Assembly: GCA_013396755.1 (NCBI GenBank) | Contig: VWZF01002974.1 | Location: 471,135-535,134, forward strand | DNA: 64,000 nucleotides | From: Sclerurus mexicanus | Lineage: Eukaryota; Chordata; Aves; Passeriformes; Furnariidae | Direction of reading: 5' to 3' | Part shown: one piece after another, positions 24,401 through 37,656 of the stretch | Numbering within the stretch: the stretch's first letter is position 1 | Layout of the letters: each line of letters opens with the position of its first letter | Notes under the pieces: generated by a model | What the model was told of the DNA's origin: nothing | The model's database searches: none | What the model saw: only the letters and a program-made list of their open reading frames with translations | Position numbers and translations under genes: made by a program

Positions 24401-26539
24401 AGGCAGGGTTGCAAATACCAGTCAATGTGGGATCGTGGGAAACCTACTCTGTTGAGCTAACAAGGACAGTTTTGATGAGATTAAAAGTATTTTGGTAAGA
24501 GCAGCAATGTGGAAATCATATTGGGACTTGCATAATCACTCGGTGATAATCACAGAGTGATTATCTGGCTGTGATTTCAGGGAATCTCTACGTACCTTTG
24601 AAAACAGGTCGATATTTTTAATCTGTAAATCTAGAAGATAATATTTTAGTCCTTTAGAACACAGCCAGGCCTGTAGCACCTGCCAGCTATAGATTGCTAT
24701 TAATGGGGGCTGTCTGGATGTAAATAAATGGTACTTGGTTTTCTTATAAAAATGCAATAAGACTGAAGTTTTACGTTTCATGTAAAATGGCATTTTTACT
24801 TTAAAGAATATAATTTAACTTGACACAGCTCTGCTGAGCGTTACAGTGGCTTAATCAAATACAGCACTGCTTTAAAAATAGGGGTGGCTTCAAACAGTGG
24901 ATTAAGTTATTGGTCTTTCACGTCTCAAGTGCTGAAGCTCGTTAGGTCTCGAGGTGAGAGTGAAAAGCGATGTCGTTTTAGCTCAGACTGAGTGCAATAG
25001 GAGGTAACTCACATGCCTCTGTCAAGCTGACAGTTGGGTGGGGTTTTTTTTTACTTAAAAGAAGGCCCTTTCGGGTTTATCTAAGTTTGAAGAACCTGCT
25101 CATAACAAAATTGGTGCTAGTGACTAAACACAAAGGTTTGTTATCCAACACACGTGCAGGATCCCCAGCGGCTCAGAAGACCAGAGTCTTTCTCAGCTGT
25201 TCTCCTTCCCCTACTCATCCTCCAAAATCAATCATATTATTGTGGTGATGTGATAGTGTGGTTTTAGCCAGTCTTGAGAAATATCTAATTAAATAGGCAA
25301 AGGACATAGGTAAGGTCCTGTTTGACATGAAGCTATTGATTGACTAATGCATCATTTGAAAAATGTCTTCATATCCTCCTGTCTGCACAAGGATGGACCT
25401 CCATAATCTCCAAGACAAAGCTCCTTACATGACTCTTGGGTTTGTGCTAATGAAGTTTGTGCCTCCCAACCAAAGAGCCTCTTCACAGGAAACACACCTT
25501 TTGAACAAGATTAAATCATGTTTTGTTATACACAGTAATCATCCTGTACCTCTTTGCTTGCTTATCCACTGATCAATTGCTGATCAATGCTAATGGCTGC
25601 AATGCCTGTTTTTCATCAGTGTGCCTTCCTTCTTCTTTGGCACTTCAGCATGTCACTGTGTTCTTCATGAGAGGCTTGTTGAAAGCAAAAAGTGTAAATC
25701 AATTGGTGTCTGTGTCGTAAACAAAAGCTCTTGGCTCAGGCAGAGAGAGCCCTGGGGCGCTGGATAACACTGCGTGTTGGTTTTGTCTACAGATTGTTTT
25801 AATGAGGAGACTGTTAAACCCCAAAATTCCCTGCCCAGACAAAAACCTTTGCAGTCGTGATTGACCACAGGGTAAGGTATTGCATTCCTGTCCACTCCTT
25901 CAGCTAAACTGCTGCAGAGTTCTAATGTTTGAGAGGTTTAGCATCAAACACGCCTGTCCCCATCCCAGTCCTGTGTCACATGCACGAGGCCTGCTCAGGC
26001 AAAGGGGCACAACTGGCATCCTACCAACCATGCTGCAGGTTCATAAAACTTTGTGTTATTTAATTTATTTACTTTAACCAGTAGTTAGCTAGAACAACTG
26101 AGCAGGCATGAAGGTTTAAGGCAGGCGGTCTTCAGCAGCAGCAGCTCAGTGAATGAACATCCCACGCAACAAGTCAGGAGGAGGGTCGTAGCCTAGGACC
26201 AACCCTCAGTATGTTACAAAACACATTGCATGTATAAAAGGTGATAACATTGGGTGCTCAGAGCTAATTTCAGGCAAGAAACCCACTTATGTGACTGAGG
26301 CTTTGGCGTTTGGTGGTCTTTTCATTAGTAGGTGAATCCTGTGAGGTTATGTTTGGTTTTAAATGAATTTAGCTAAGGAAAAACCAGTAGTGTGAATGGG
26401 ACTAAAGAAATCAAATACCAAGTTATTATTAAGAAAAGTTGAAAATCTTTGTTCTAACATGTAGTGTTGAGTTTGGCTTTCTAAAAGAGTGCTTTCATTT
26501 AATGCTGATTTATGGCCTTGTTGTGGTTATTTATTACAG
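21440..26539. other. Unique non-coding DNA with scattered G+C-richer islands
   Basis: Segments around 21980-22180 and 22440-22620 are richer in G+C and repeat-free, the second with two CAGCTG/GACAGCT-type sites. They may be regulatory. An A-rich simple tract lies at 22697-22742. Open frames overlap in several frames on both strands around 21933-22459, typical of GC-richer non-coding DNA. No gene is supported. Confidence 0.45.
22697..22742. repeat. A-rich low-complexity tract
   Basis: A homopolymers are interrupted by CC and CAC. Confidence 0.8.
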
Positions 26540-26584
26540 GAGAAGTACTAGTCTGGTATAAGCAGATATGAAGAATTGCAGACG
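26540..26584 (+). other. Small exon-like segment without open frame
   Basis: An acceptor (TTATTTATTACAG) precedes 26540 and a good donor (GACG|GTGAGT) follows 26584. All three forward frames contain a stop in the 45 bases, so this could only be a non-coding or terminal coding exon. A chance pairing of splice-like words is equally possible. Confidence 0.15.
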
Positions 26585-29500
26585 GTGAGTAAATATGATT
26601 TCTGTTCATTCATTGCCTATGACAACCATCGTATATTATTTACTGTTAATCACATTGTACCTAAACAGCAATTTGTCATTAATCAATCAGTTATAAAATG
26701 TCCTAGTGTGAGTCAGGATCTAAACATGTCCTTGATTGTTGCACAAAGCTTTTTGTTCTGTGTGTGCTTTATTAGAATTCGAGATTTTCCCATTAAAAAT
26801 TCAGTCAAAAAAACAATTAGAGAATAATACTTAATTTGGTAGATTGAACAGACATGTTAAAGGCTGGAAAAGTCAAGTGATCTGTTGTTACTTCGCAATA
26901 TTGTCATCTTATTAACGTGGTGACTACTAATGTTTTCCAATGTGCTAAAGTGTTTTTTCAAGCCTTTGCTAATATTATACAACTCGGGATATAATTTAAA
27001 AAAGGAAAAAAGTAAAACACAAGCTAAAAATTAAAACACAAGGAAGAATTTCTCCGCTCCCTACATCCAGCCCCAAAATGACACCTGGAATTGCAAGCTG
27101 ATGTAGATTTGGAATCTGCTGTACCAGGGGAAGCTGACGCAGGAAAGGTAGGGATGCGTTTCCATCATCACGAGCCTTGCAGTGAAAATGCCTCCCCCTT
27201 TTGGAGAATGATGCCTGGCTTGCTTCTGTTCCCACTTTAAGGTCAATAAATCTCCCTTGAAATGGTAGAACATTTCAAACTGGAGGACACTTTGGCCATG
27301 TATGTTGAATACAGAGTTTCTGCTGTCCTTTCCACGAGCAGAAAACCCCAGCCATGGTTACAGAGAGCAGCAACATACAACAAACACAGGAGGAAAAAGC
27401 CTCTCCCCTTCTCCCAAAAAATCCAAGCAGCGTCTTCTGCTACCCACTGTCAATGCCAAAGCTACTGTCCTGTATCCCTACAGTCTCAGAGCTTCCTTCT
27501 CATTTCTGGTGTGCCCTGGATATTGTGTCTTCAAATTTTTATATATTAAATGACTTAGTAGAGGAGGCGTTTGTCTAAGGTTTCTAAAATGCCCTTCCCC
27601 TCACTCTGCGTCTGGAGAAATGAACTTTTGGCAAGTTCAGGCAGTTTGGCTTTGCAAGTAGGAAGGAGAAAAAAGGAGACAGTATAAATAATTCTTTTTA
27701 AAATATTCAACTCCTTTTGAAACGGTTTGCTATTAAATATGTGCCGTGTTTGGGTTTGCCAAAAAGTCTCTATGGAATATCTCACATATTATTGACTTTT
27801 GGCTTTGCCATGTACAGTAATGAGAAAATTCCAGGAAAGCTTGTGCTGCCAAAGAAATATTGACTGGATCAGAGGACAGAGAATGGTTGAGGTGGTGGAG
27901 ACAGGATGGATTTCAGCTAATGGGGTGGGCACCTCCAGGTCTCCTCCACTTTGGTGGAATGGGAGCAGGAGGAAGGAACAGCCACTCACCAAGCTGAGAA
28001 CAGATCTTGAAAAAGTCTCGAGTAAGATCTGTAAAAAGAACTTGTTAAAAAGTGCTATTATTTGTAACAACTGGTATAAGAGCAGTGATTTTTAGAGGTG
28101 CCACTACCAAACCAGGTTATGTCATCTCCTGCACAACCACAGGCCGTGCTCCCAGGACTAAAGGCCATGGATTGGAACGAGCGGTGTGATACGAGGTCGT
28201 ACTGATCCAACCTGGGAACATTCTCACAACACACGTGGCACAGGGACAGAGAAACAAATCCTTTGAGTATCCCAAAGGCATGGAATTGAGCAGGCTCTGG
28301 AGCTGGACTAACCGAGACCCTTTAGTGAATTGAGCCAGTGGGGTGGAAGACAGGAAACTCATGTTTTGGCAGGAAGCATCATGGGTTTGGAGCAATATGA
28401 TAAGAAAAGGGATGCTCTGATTGACCCTGGCACAGTGTACCCTAATGAACTCCAGCCAGTGGATGCCAGTAGCCACAACAATGTAAGTTAGAGAAGGCTG
28501 TGGTTGTTTTTCATTAACTTGCATTACGGGACAGTATGGCCCTTGTATTTATCAGCTTTCAGATGAGGATTGAGGCCAGTGTGGCTAAAGACAATATAAA
28601 AGTTTCCTCTGTAAAAGTCCAGTAATTGAAGATCTCAAAGCATTTTACAGGCATTAATAAATAAAGCCTCGAACACAGCTACCAGAATTTCAGTCCCTAA
28701 CGTTCAACAGTGCTTGTAAGTGCTGTTATAATAATCACAGCTGTATCAGTGCTCTCGCAATGCCAGAAATATTAATGGCATCTTCTCTGTCAACAACTTC
28801 CCCTCCTCCAGGCCCCACTTTCTTCTCATGGGCAGGAAACAAAATTTTGCAAGGCAAAGAGCTTGCTGGCGAGTTTTGGTCATTCGGGATTTTGCTTCTG
28901 TGGGTTTTCCTGTGTGTCCAAAACAGGACACCAACCAACTGGAGTGCTTTCATGTACTAATAGGTGTTTTTCCAGTTGTCAGAAGCATTTGGATGGATGG
29001 TTTTATTTTTTACCTTTCTTACTGGAATGTGTTTGTGGTCACAGACAACTAATGAAGAGAACAAAGGAGAGATAATGTTGTAAAATCATTAGAAAAGGGA
29101 AACACTGTTCAAACAAATGCTTTTTGCTATTAAAGTGCCATTTTCAGTCTTGTTCGCAGCCCCTACTGTTCCTTACACTGCTTCTTCACTGGGGACAAAA
29201 AATTCATTAAATGGCTCTTCATTTTACAATATCAATATGTTTTAAGTCAAATTGTGCATTCTTTGCAGTTAATTCTCTTTTAAACACAAAGCACCATCAG
29301 AAAGTTTGGCTGCAGGGGGGCTACAGGCAAGAAGGAAGATACAAACATCCCTCTTACGAGAAATAATAATAATAATGAATTCTTTTTAAAGTTTAAAGGA
29401 AAATAGTGGCTTTTTTATGCCAAGACTGCAAGACCTGTTCATTGATCTTTTCAAAGAAGCAACAACAATAAGGAGAAACCAGAATGAAAGAAAATGAAAG

Positions 29501-31175
29501 CAAGAGAATAAAAGCCGTAAGTAGTTGGGGGATAGGAAGCAACAATCCAGAATCCGTGGATATTGATGCAGCCGGGGATGCAACATATACGTGATCCCAG
29601 GAAAAGGCCCGGCTGTATTACCTGACTCTGCTATTAACTTTGCTGAACCACCAAGTATTTTTACGAAGAAACCTTTTTTTTCTTTTGCTTTTTCTTTTTT
29701 AATTCAAAACACTGCTCGTCTTATTTATCCGACTACTCACGGCTCGTACAGTTTTCGGGGTGGGCTCATTCTGTGAGTGGGAAGTTTTAGCTGAGATGGG
29801 ACCTCAAACACTTTGCAGAAAGGCAACCTTTCACTGGGGTCCTGGTGGAAGGGACACAGACGTGCTGCCCTTTTGAAACACAGAAGTTTCATGACAGATG
29901 TTTGCGGTTTGGATCAAATTGAGCAACCGATGATTTGTGCTGTGAGTGTCTCCACTGGAATGTTTTAATTCACAAGTGACATTTGGTTCTCCTGACAATC
30001 AGTGTGAGGGACAGAACGCCCATAGCATGAAAGTGTCGACAGTACCCACGGCAAGAAAGCCAGAGAGAACCTAGTGAAGAGAGTTTTAGTGTGTAGTTGT
30101 GCAATTTAAATAATAATTATATTCACTCTTATTTGAGCAGAAAGAAAATAAGAAGGGTAGTTGAAAACTTCAACTTGCTCTCTTTCCAATGAAAATAGAC
30201 CCAAGGTGGAATATCTAACCTGAAAATTACATCTGAATGAATTTTACACATTTGATGCACACTTGGTGCATCAGACATCAGTTCCTGTCTGCCATGATAA
30301 GGACAAAAAACCTCTGTGATTGCTGGTTGAGGAAGACCAGAGGTGCCACTGGTAAGATGAATCCACATTTCCAGTCATCTCATTGTGAGCCCAAATAAAC
30401 TCATTTGGACGGGAGATTTCCTGACCTGAACCATCAGTCACACAACTCTGAAAAATACAGAAAGTTTGGCATGATTAAACATGCAGCAACATGGTTTCAG
30501 TGGCACAGGATCCCCAGCAGAGAGAAAAAGCAAAGGCTGACACCCCTCGGCCGTGGCAGTTCGCAGGGAGGCGATGCCAGCACGGTCCTTTATTGCTTCC
30601 AAGAAGAGTGAAAGCCATTGAGATGCCCAACAAACGTGTGGAGGAGCCCGTCTTGTTATCATATGATTAGGAGTTTAGGCTCCTGTTGGGCACAGACCGA
30701 AGTAAGTCCTGGAACAAGACAGATAATGAACTTGGGCTGTAAAATGCTGCGTGCTCTGCTGCCATTTTGGCCACTGATCCTGTACCATATGTCAAGTGGG
30801 CTGCAAATTCCCATAAAGCAGCAGTTTGCCACACTAGACCTATAACAACAGAGGTTGTAAAAGGAATAAATGGCAAGTGGAAGGTGGAAAGTCTGCCAAA
30901 TGTACAGCACATTCTTATTAACAGCAGCACAGCAGCCAAAGGGAGGTGGGAGCTGCATATAGGAGTAGGATTGAGCATGGGAAAATGGAGAGTGACAATG
31001 CTGCCAAAGGGTTTTTCTTTCCTTTTTGCCACTTCTGAAACACTCCAGATATTCTGGGACTTTGTCAGTTTTTTAAACCATGCTTTTTTATGGCTTTATA
31101 GAAGGTAAATCTGTCATTCTACTCCTTTACTGAATCTGCTAAATCCTCTAGGTGTTGTGTGGATATAAGCTGCAA
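26585..31175. other. Unique AT-rich non-coding DNA
   Basis: No recognised repeats apart from a short (TAA)n run near 29362-29378. A minus-strand ATG frame of 135 codons at 28117-28524 has no recognised domain. The segment 30660-30960 is repeat-free and less AT-rich and might be constrained. No supported gene. Confidence 0.45.
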
Positions 31176-31245
31176 TCATAAAACCATAGAATCACAGAAT
31201 GGTTTGGCTTGGAAGGGACCTTAAAAACCATCTAGCTCAGCCCCA
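31176..31245 (-). mobile_element. CR1 LINE extreme 3' fragment
   Basis: This is the reverse complement of the CR1 3' end: 'accatagaatcacagaat', then 'ggtttggcttggaaggga' and 'ccttaaaaaccatctagctc'. Only the last ~70 bases of the element are clear; beyond that the similarity fades. Confidence 0.9.
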
Positions 31246-32032
31246 GTCTTCAGATATGGCTCTGGAAGGGCCAAAACAATGAGCACTCTTCAAAGGACCT
31301 ATTCCACAAATGTTGATTTTTATAATGGGAATTACTGTAACTTCCCCTGCTCCAATAGGCGAAATACAGCTCCCTGAAAGCTTTTGAACTCAGAGAATGC
31401 CAAATCACAACGTCTTATACGAGCAGATCAGTTTCAACAGAATGTCATTAGTAAATTTTAAAATGCTTTTACAAGGGCTTTAACAGAAAAATAAGTTTCA
31501 AGTGGTCACTTCAAACACTCTTTTTTAAAAAATTAAAATAAAAATGAGGATGGAATTATTTCAGCTTTTCTCACATAAAATATTTAGAGTAATTTGTAAT
31601 AATTTCATGTTAGCGACTTCATTTCCCAGGGATTATAATTATTTAAGCATTGGTGGGGAAGGGAGGTTGCTTTTACAAATGCTAACTAAACCCAGAGTTT
31701 TCAGTGCTGGAAGTTCTGGCAGAATTAAAATTCTTATTGATGGAGCTGGAAGGTTATTTGGATTGGCTTCCATGTTTTGAACATGCTTTTTTTCATTTGT
31801 CAGCATTTCATGAAAAAGACTGGATTGGTGGCAAAATTATGATTAAGCACATTACTGAGTTTCTCTGCAGAGTTGAAGGTTTCAGTGTCTGAGGAATTTA
31901 ACAACTGCCATACGTTGCATTGCTGTTTAAGTGATGTGTGTTTCATGTGCAGAAACAAAGAGCAGATCCCAGGCAAGCTGCACTTAAGGAGGAGTCATTT
32001 ACGTTCGGGAATGAAAACGCAGGGTTAAAACC
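31246..32032. other. Unique AT-rich non-coding DNA
   Basis: No repeat or gene is seen. Two overlapping short plus-strand open frames between 31544 and 31892 have no domain and no splice support. Confidence 0.45.
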
Positions 32033-32117
32033 ACACACACAAAAACAGCAACAAAACCCAAACAACAGCAAGAATAAACAACAGCAACAAAGATTAAAAA
32101 ACAAACCAAAGAGCACT
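32033..32117. repeat. (CAA)n / A-rich low-complexity tract
   Basis: CACACACACA is followed by irregular AACAACAGCAA units. The Gln/Asn/Lys-rich open frame over it is a by-product of the repeat. Confidence 0.8.
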
Positions 32118-34127
32118 TGCTGGTTAAATTTAACTCTCGCCATAACTTGTTAGCCTTTCTCCCGTTGAGTAATATTTGATCGATTTTACCGGGGCTGTTT
32201 GCAAGCTCAGTTCAGTTCACTGCCATGGCTGGTTGGATTTCCTCAAACAACACACTCTCATTTTAGTCTCATTTTAGTGATGGTTCCTCCAGTTCACGCC
32301 GGCATTAAAGAAGGAGCTGGGTGAAATCTGAAGTGTTTGTGCATTACTGGACCTAAAGACATAACTTCCTACCTTCAGATATGCTATAGAACGGCAAACC
32401 TGAGTAGTTTAGACAAAATCCATGGGAAAAAAAAGAAGAAAGAAAGAATAGATAGACATCAGAGAAATCACAACAGGGGCTGAAAGAAAAAGGAGACAGA
32501 AAAATCCATTACAAATGAAAATAATAAAGTCCCTTAAACTTTGAGGAAAAAATAGAGGCTCATTTTGTACAAAGATAGTGAGATGTGTTCATTGATCTTT
32601 TTAAGAGTCAAGAAGAAATTGGCCAGCAGCTGAATAAAAGAAAATGAAGTTCCATTAATACAATCCATGGAAAGACAACTCGGGTAAATTGATCAATGCA
32701 GCACAAATAATTTCTAACCTTCCCCTTCTTTAGACAAGATGTTTGGGGTTTTGTTCTGATTTTCTTTTTCTCCTCTCCCGAGGAGTGTAAACAGCACACA
32801 TCACCAATTTCGAGTGCTTTTTAGACGGCTTTTCTAGCAATAATTGAAGAATTTCTGGAACTAAGCATAGTAATGGCTTTTCTTCTATCCCTCTCATTGC
32901 CTTGAAGAATATCAATACATTGAGAAAGTTTGAGGGCTTTTCTTTTCCCTTTTTCTAAACTCTCAATCATCTTCCTTCTCTGCCTGCTCCTTCAAAGAGT
33001 TTTTGAAACATCTGGCAATTAAAAAACTAATGCAGCCGTCACTAAGCTCTCTCTGTGCCAGGGAAACCTCATATTGACTGAAATGCAAGAAGAGCCCAAA
33101 GGCGAAAAGATCTTTAGTCCCTGACAGCCCCTGCTACGGTCCTGGCCTTTTACCCCAAACAGTGAAGCTGTTGCTTGTAGTGGTGGCCGTTCTTTCATTC
33201 AAATGCTGTGTATTAGTCAGGGGTCTGATACGCAGGAGAGGGTTCGGGACCTGAAACTGCTGTGCAGCAGCATCCTTTATCCAGAGGAATTGTGCAGCCT
33301 GAGGGAACCAACTCACCTCTTGTTTAAAAAGTAAATATCCTCAGCTCCCAGAAAGGTGAAAACTTGTTTATAGTAAAATAAACCTGCAAACTCTAACTAT
33401 TTGGATTTATTTCTACCCCAGCTGAAAAAAAGAAAAAAGACCTCTGAAAGTCAACAGCATGAAAACCAAACTCGACACTTGGGATTTGGCGTCTTCACAC
33501 AGCAGCAAGTGCAAATCTAAAGCTCTTCTAATTTTGCTTACTGGGATGAAGTGCTGTGATTTGCATTGAAGCCACAAATTAACAATTAGAGTATGGCAGT
33601 TAATGAAACAAAAGAACCAATGCAGCACCTTTGTGAATAGGCTGTAACCTGTGTTTATACAGAAAGCTTTGTAGAGTCCCCGTGGGTTCTGGAAATGAAA
33701 TGGGCCTTCGCATACGCTGCATAATTGTCAGAACAGGAGGCTTTGTACTCACATACCCCAAATACACTCCATTTTATGAAGCTGCAGCACATAACCTAGC
33801 AGCATCATCATTTTCTTCTCCACGAGCAAGTTGTTTCTTACCCCTGAGACAGAGCTTCATTCAGGTCAGGTATGAAGTTATGTGAAGGTCAGTGTGGGAA
33901 AGACCAAACTACACCTGTCTAGATCACACCCACTGTGCTGATAAAAAGGTGCATTCCCTGCCTGGTCTGCACACAGAAATACTTACTAAGATCTTACATA
34001 GAATGGTAACATTTTCCACAAAACCACTGGGTCCTAAACTCGGCAGGAAAGTGCTCGAAATGAATCATTATCACAAATATTTTAACACAGACATCTTTCT
34101 GACACAGCTTTCACTGCATGTAAATAT
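32118..34127. other. Unique non-coding DNA
   Basis: No repeat family is recognised. A minus-strand donor-like GAG|GTGAGT exists near 33318 but I found no matching acceptor. No gene is supported. Confidence 0.45.
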
Positions 34128-34290
34128 TTAAGCTCGCGCTTAAGCTTGTTCTGATATCCCATCGTGGAAGCTGCAGAGGGGCATTAGTGACTCAGAACAG
34201 GATATTTTCCACTGACAGATAATCATTGCCTGGTCAGAAACGTCGCATTTTACAGTGCAGCTGGCGCCTATCAGCTGTGTTAAAGGGTGG
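34128..34290. promoter_or_regulatory. Motif-dense element: GATA pair with E-box
   Basis: A 6-bp inverted repeat (TTAAGC/GCTTAA, 34128-34143) is followed by AGATAA (34217-34222) and by CTATCAGCTG (34268-34277), which joins a reverse GATA core to a CAGCTG E-box. The sequence is unique. GATA-factor and bHLH binding is inferred from the motifs only. Confidence 0.28.
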
Positions 34291-37200
34291 TGCAGGGAGA
34301 TTTGTACAGTTTAGAGGGGTTTTTTAAGAGAAAGTCTACAGTAAATATCAGCAATCACCATTTGAGTAAAATTAGCAAGAAGCCAAGATCTTTGCCCCTT
34401 TGTAGGAAGGGATGAAAGAATCGATTTTCCTGTCCTTTATTACTTAAGCTACCCTTACACAGAATTATTTGGACATGTTTCCATTTAAATCCTGGAATAT
34501 GTTCTAAAAACTTGCCTAGATAGTTACTTTCATTTTTCATATCACTAAACGTAAAAATACATTTTCTAGAAAAGCAAATGGATTAATTAAAGGAAATGTT
34601 AAATGAGATGTTTATAATGTTCATACAGAGGAAATCGGCCTCCCTTTTAGCCTGAGGATATCACATCACACAGACTTCTTGATGCATCTGTAAGGGGAGC
34701 ACAAATGAAGAGCTCTATTTTTTCACAAACCCAGTGAACTTCAAATTTTACAAGGTTGTGTCCAGCAGTGAAGTCAAAGCCACGAGGGATTCTGGGAGCT
34801 AAGATCACACGGAAGAGGTTTTATTACATGATGGGAAAACTGGGAAAGGCTGAACTTTCAACCTTTTTTGTGAAAGCATCTGAATACAAAAATCAAGCTG
34901 ATATACAATAGCAACTAATCATCAAGAAAGACAATTGTTAGCGACTTGTGAAAGAAATCACCAGCAGATAAGAAACAATTGGAAAATATTGCTGGTTTTC
35001 TGCACCTACCTTATTTCAGCTTGGAAAGCAGTTTTCCTCAATAAGCTTTATGAGACAATCAGAGACGTTAAACAAGAAGGAAATCAGGTCTTCACCTCTC
35101 TTGGCTTTTAGGAAGAAAGGGAAGAGTATGTTGGTTAACACTGACGGACCTTTCCTGCATAGCACCAGAAATAAGGATGATAAGTGACAATACCATCACT
35201 GACAAGCGCCAGGAGAAGCCAGAACCACAGGAGAGGGATATGTGGCCTCTTGGAACACTTTTCCCTCACAGGTGTCTCTGCCAAAATAGTTTCATTTACA
35301 TTTGAATACCTTACCCAAGCCAAGAAGTTATCAAGACCTTTCTAAAAGTTGTGGGGGTTTTTTTTGTACACTGTTTGTAAATCCAAAGATGAAGATAATG
35401 CTGAGGGGGGAGGCATTAGTGATGGGAAAGACCTTCTGAGCCCTGAAGAACTGGGGGATTCTTCTCTTTGCTCATCGCTTGAGCTGTGCCCTTACGCAGA
35501 TCTCCAGCCAGACAATACCTGTTTTGTTCTCCTGATTTTGACCCGAGTATAAAATATACTGTACCACTCTACTTGCTAATACTGTAACAGATTATGTTTT
35601 TGTTCCTCTGTTTCCCCACAGTGCCTGGCAGCCCTTTCCCTGCGCTCTCTCCTAGTTTAGGAGATGGGATATCTGGACTACTTATCAGATAAATTGATGT
35701 AGATTCATCGTTCTCCATCTCTGTCCTGTAGAAGCAGTCACACATCTGATGTTAATCTTAAAGCCATATTCTGTATAATAAAATTTCTTGTGAAATCTCT
35801 CCCTACATCATTTTATGTTAGCATGACAATATCAATCATCCAATGGCATTTGTACACCTACAGTATCATTTCCAAAATCCTTGGAATTTTTTTTTTTTTA
35901 TGTGGAATCTGCTAGGTTTAATAAAGCTTTTAATTGACTGCATTAAACACCACCCCAAATCATAAAATAGACATACAGTCTTTGTTAGAAGAAACACCCT
36001 TTGAGTTGGCAACAGGTGGGGTGCCCAGGAGGGGTTTCCAAGTGTCTCTGATTTCTGGCAGTTTGCAATAGAAGTACTGCATCCAGAAGTGCAGATTTCC
36101 TTCTAATAAATGTAAAATGGGATCAATCCATCCAAAACCTTAACCCACTTTGGTGCCCAGTCACATTTACTGCAGAGCCCAGTACCTTGGCAGACCCTTG
36201 AGGATGGAGAAGTGTAGGTAGATGTGTTTTAGTCACACAGATGAAGGGTCAAATTACAGTAAGAAGTCTATATAAACTGTTTCTTTTCATTCCTTTTTCC
36301 TTTCCTCTGTTTATGCCACAAATGTACCACTTAGTGGCAGAACGTTGGTTTTATTTCGCCTTTTTGCCCCTTGTACGTTAAATTTAATAGAAAAATCCAG
36401 TTATTTTGTAAAGAGAGCCTTGCTATAATTGTCACAAACAAGTTAGCATAACAATGAAGAGCAACAACTTCCTGGAGTCAAGGGAAGTGCTGATTTCTGG
36501 CTGTCTCTGCGGTGTGATTGGTATGGAATGTTCTGAGGGAATATTTTCAACATTTCTTCTTCATTTTACAGCTGCTTCCTCAGATCATCCTAGCTGAAGC
36601 GTGTTTGCAAAGGGAGGTTGCTTTGGAAGTGGGAACTTTCCACAAATCCATCTTGTTTTCTTTAAAGAAGAAAAATAAAAAAAGATAAAAACCCCAAAAA
36701 AACAACCGAGCCTACAAAAGCCATTATTTAAACAGCCTCCTTTTTCAAATGTTTCCAGCAGATGTTTATGTAGAAAATGTGCTGGAGCTCCTTCAGTAAG
36801 ACACAGAAGTGACATTTCTTGAGGGTTTTAGCTGGAGAATTTGTCTTTCACATCATGTCTTTAAACATCTGCAAAAGGCAACGGAATCTTTATTATCCTG
36901 CTAACTTGAAGGAGGGCACAACGCAGAGTTCTGAGCCCTTAAAAAATGGTATTTAATGGGACTGACAGATGAGAAATATCCAGCTCTAATGTTTTCCTTC
37001 AGTAGAAATTCACCTCTTGACCTTCTGACTCCAGAGTACTGCTGCTTTCTTCTAAAAAAGAACATTTCCTTCCATTCAGATGTGCTTTCTCTGTTTTTGT
37101 TGTTTTGTTTTTCCTCATTGCTCAGTTTTTTGCTTTAGGGGAAGGTATCATCATCCGGATTCAAGCAAAAATAAGATTCTAAATACTGCAAGCACACTTG

Positions 37201-37561
37201 TGCTGGGTCTGGTTTATGGCACTTGTGCTTCCAACCCTCTTTTAATTTCCTCAGTTGGAGATTTTTCTTCTTCCTCACAGAAATCAAAGCTGCCTTATCT
37301 TTTAAATGGATTTTGAAAGAGTGGTATAATTCAGCTTTCCTATTCCTTTGCTTGAGTTTGGTTATTTGCTGCTGTGCAGAAAATATGGACTGGGGCCATT
37401 GCCCAGGGCTGCTCGGGTTAGCCCTTCTACCTTGCCAAATAACCTTTTTGAGAAGAATTTTATTTATGGTTTTCTGGTTTGTTTCAGGCTCGGGTTGGAG
37501 GGGGGCAAGGTTTGACCGTGTGTTTCTGTATTTGGGCTCTATTGTATTTTGGTTGTTGTAG
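34291..37561. other. Unique AT-rich non-coding DNA
   Basis: No recognised repeats beyond T homopolymers (for example near 35889). No exon with paired splice sites, and no RNA gene. Confidence 0.5.
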
Positions 37562-37656
37562 CTTTTTTTTTGCCTTTTTTTTTTCCCCCTCCTCCTTCTT
37601 CCTTCTCTCTCTCTTTTTTTTTTTCTTTTTGTTTTTTTGGTTTTTTCCTCCCTCAA
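37562..37656. repeat. Long pyrimidine tract (plus strand)
   Basis: About 95 bases are almost entirely C and T, with T homopolymers, CCTCCTTCTTCC and CTCTCTCT. The complement is GA-rich and produces a stop-free Lys/Arg/Glu frame of 173 codons on the minus strand, which is an artefact of composition. Such tracts can adopt triplex (H-DNA) structure. Confidence 0.85.

Noticed and set aside
26546..26575. Frame over the small exon-like unit reading V-L-V-W-Y, reminiscent of PRDM-family PR domains
   Set aside because: Only a few residues match and a stop follows immediately; coincidence.
27799..28095. 98-codon plus-strand open stretch
   Set aside because: It opens at TTG rather than ATG, has no Kozak context or splice sites, and has no recognised domain.
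28117..28524. 135-codon minus-strand ATG frame
   Set aside because: No recognised family and no flanking exon or promoter signals.
37135..37656. 173-codon minus-strand open frame
   Set aside because: It lies partly over the pyrimidine tract; the Lys/Arg/Glu runs are translated purine repeats.
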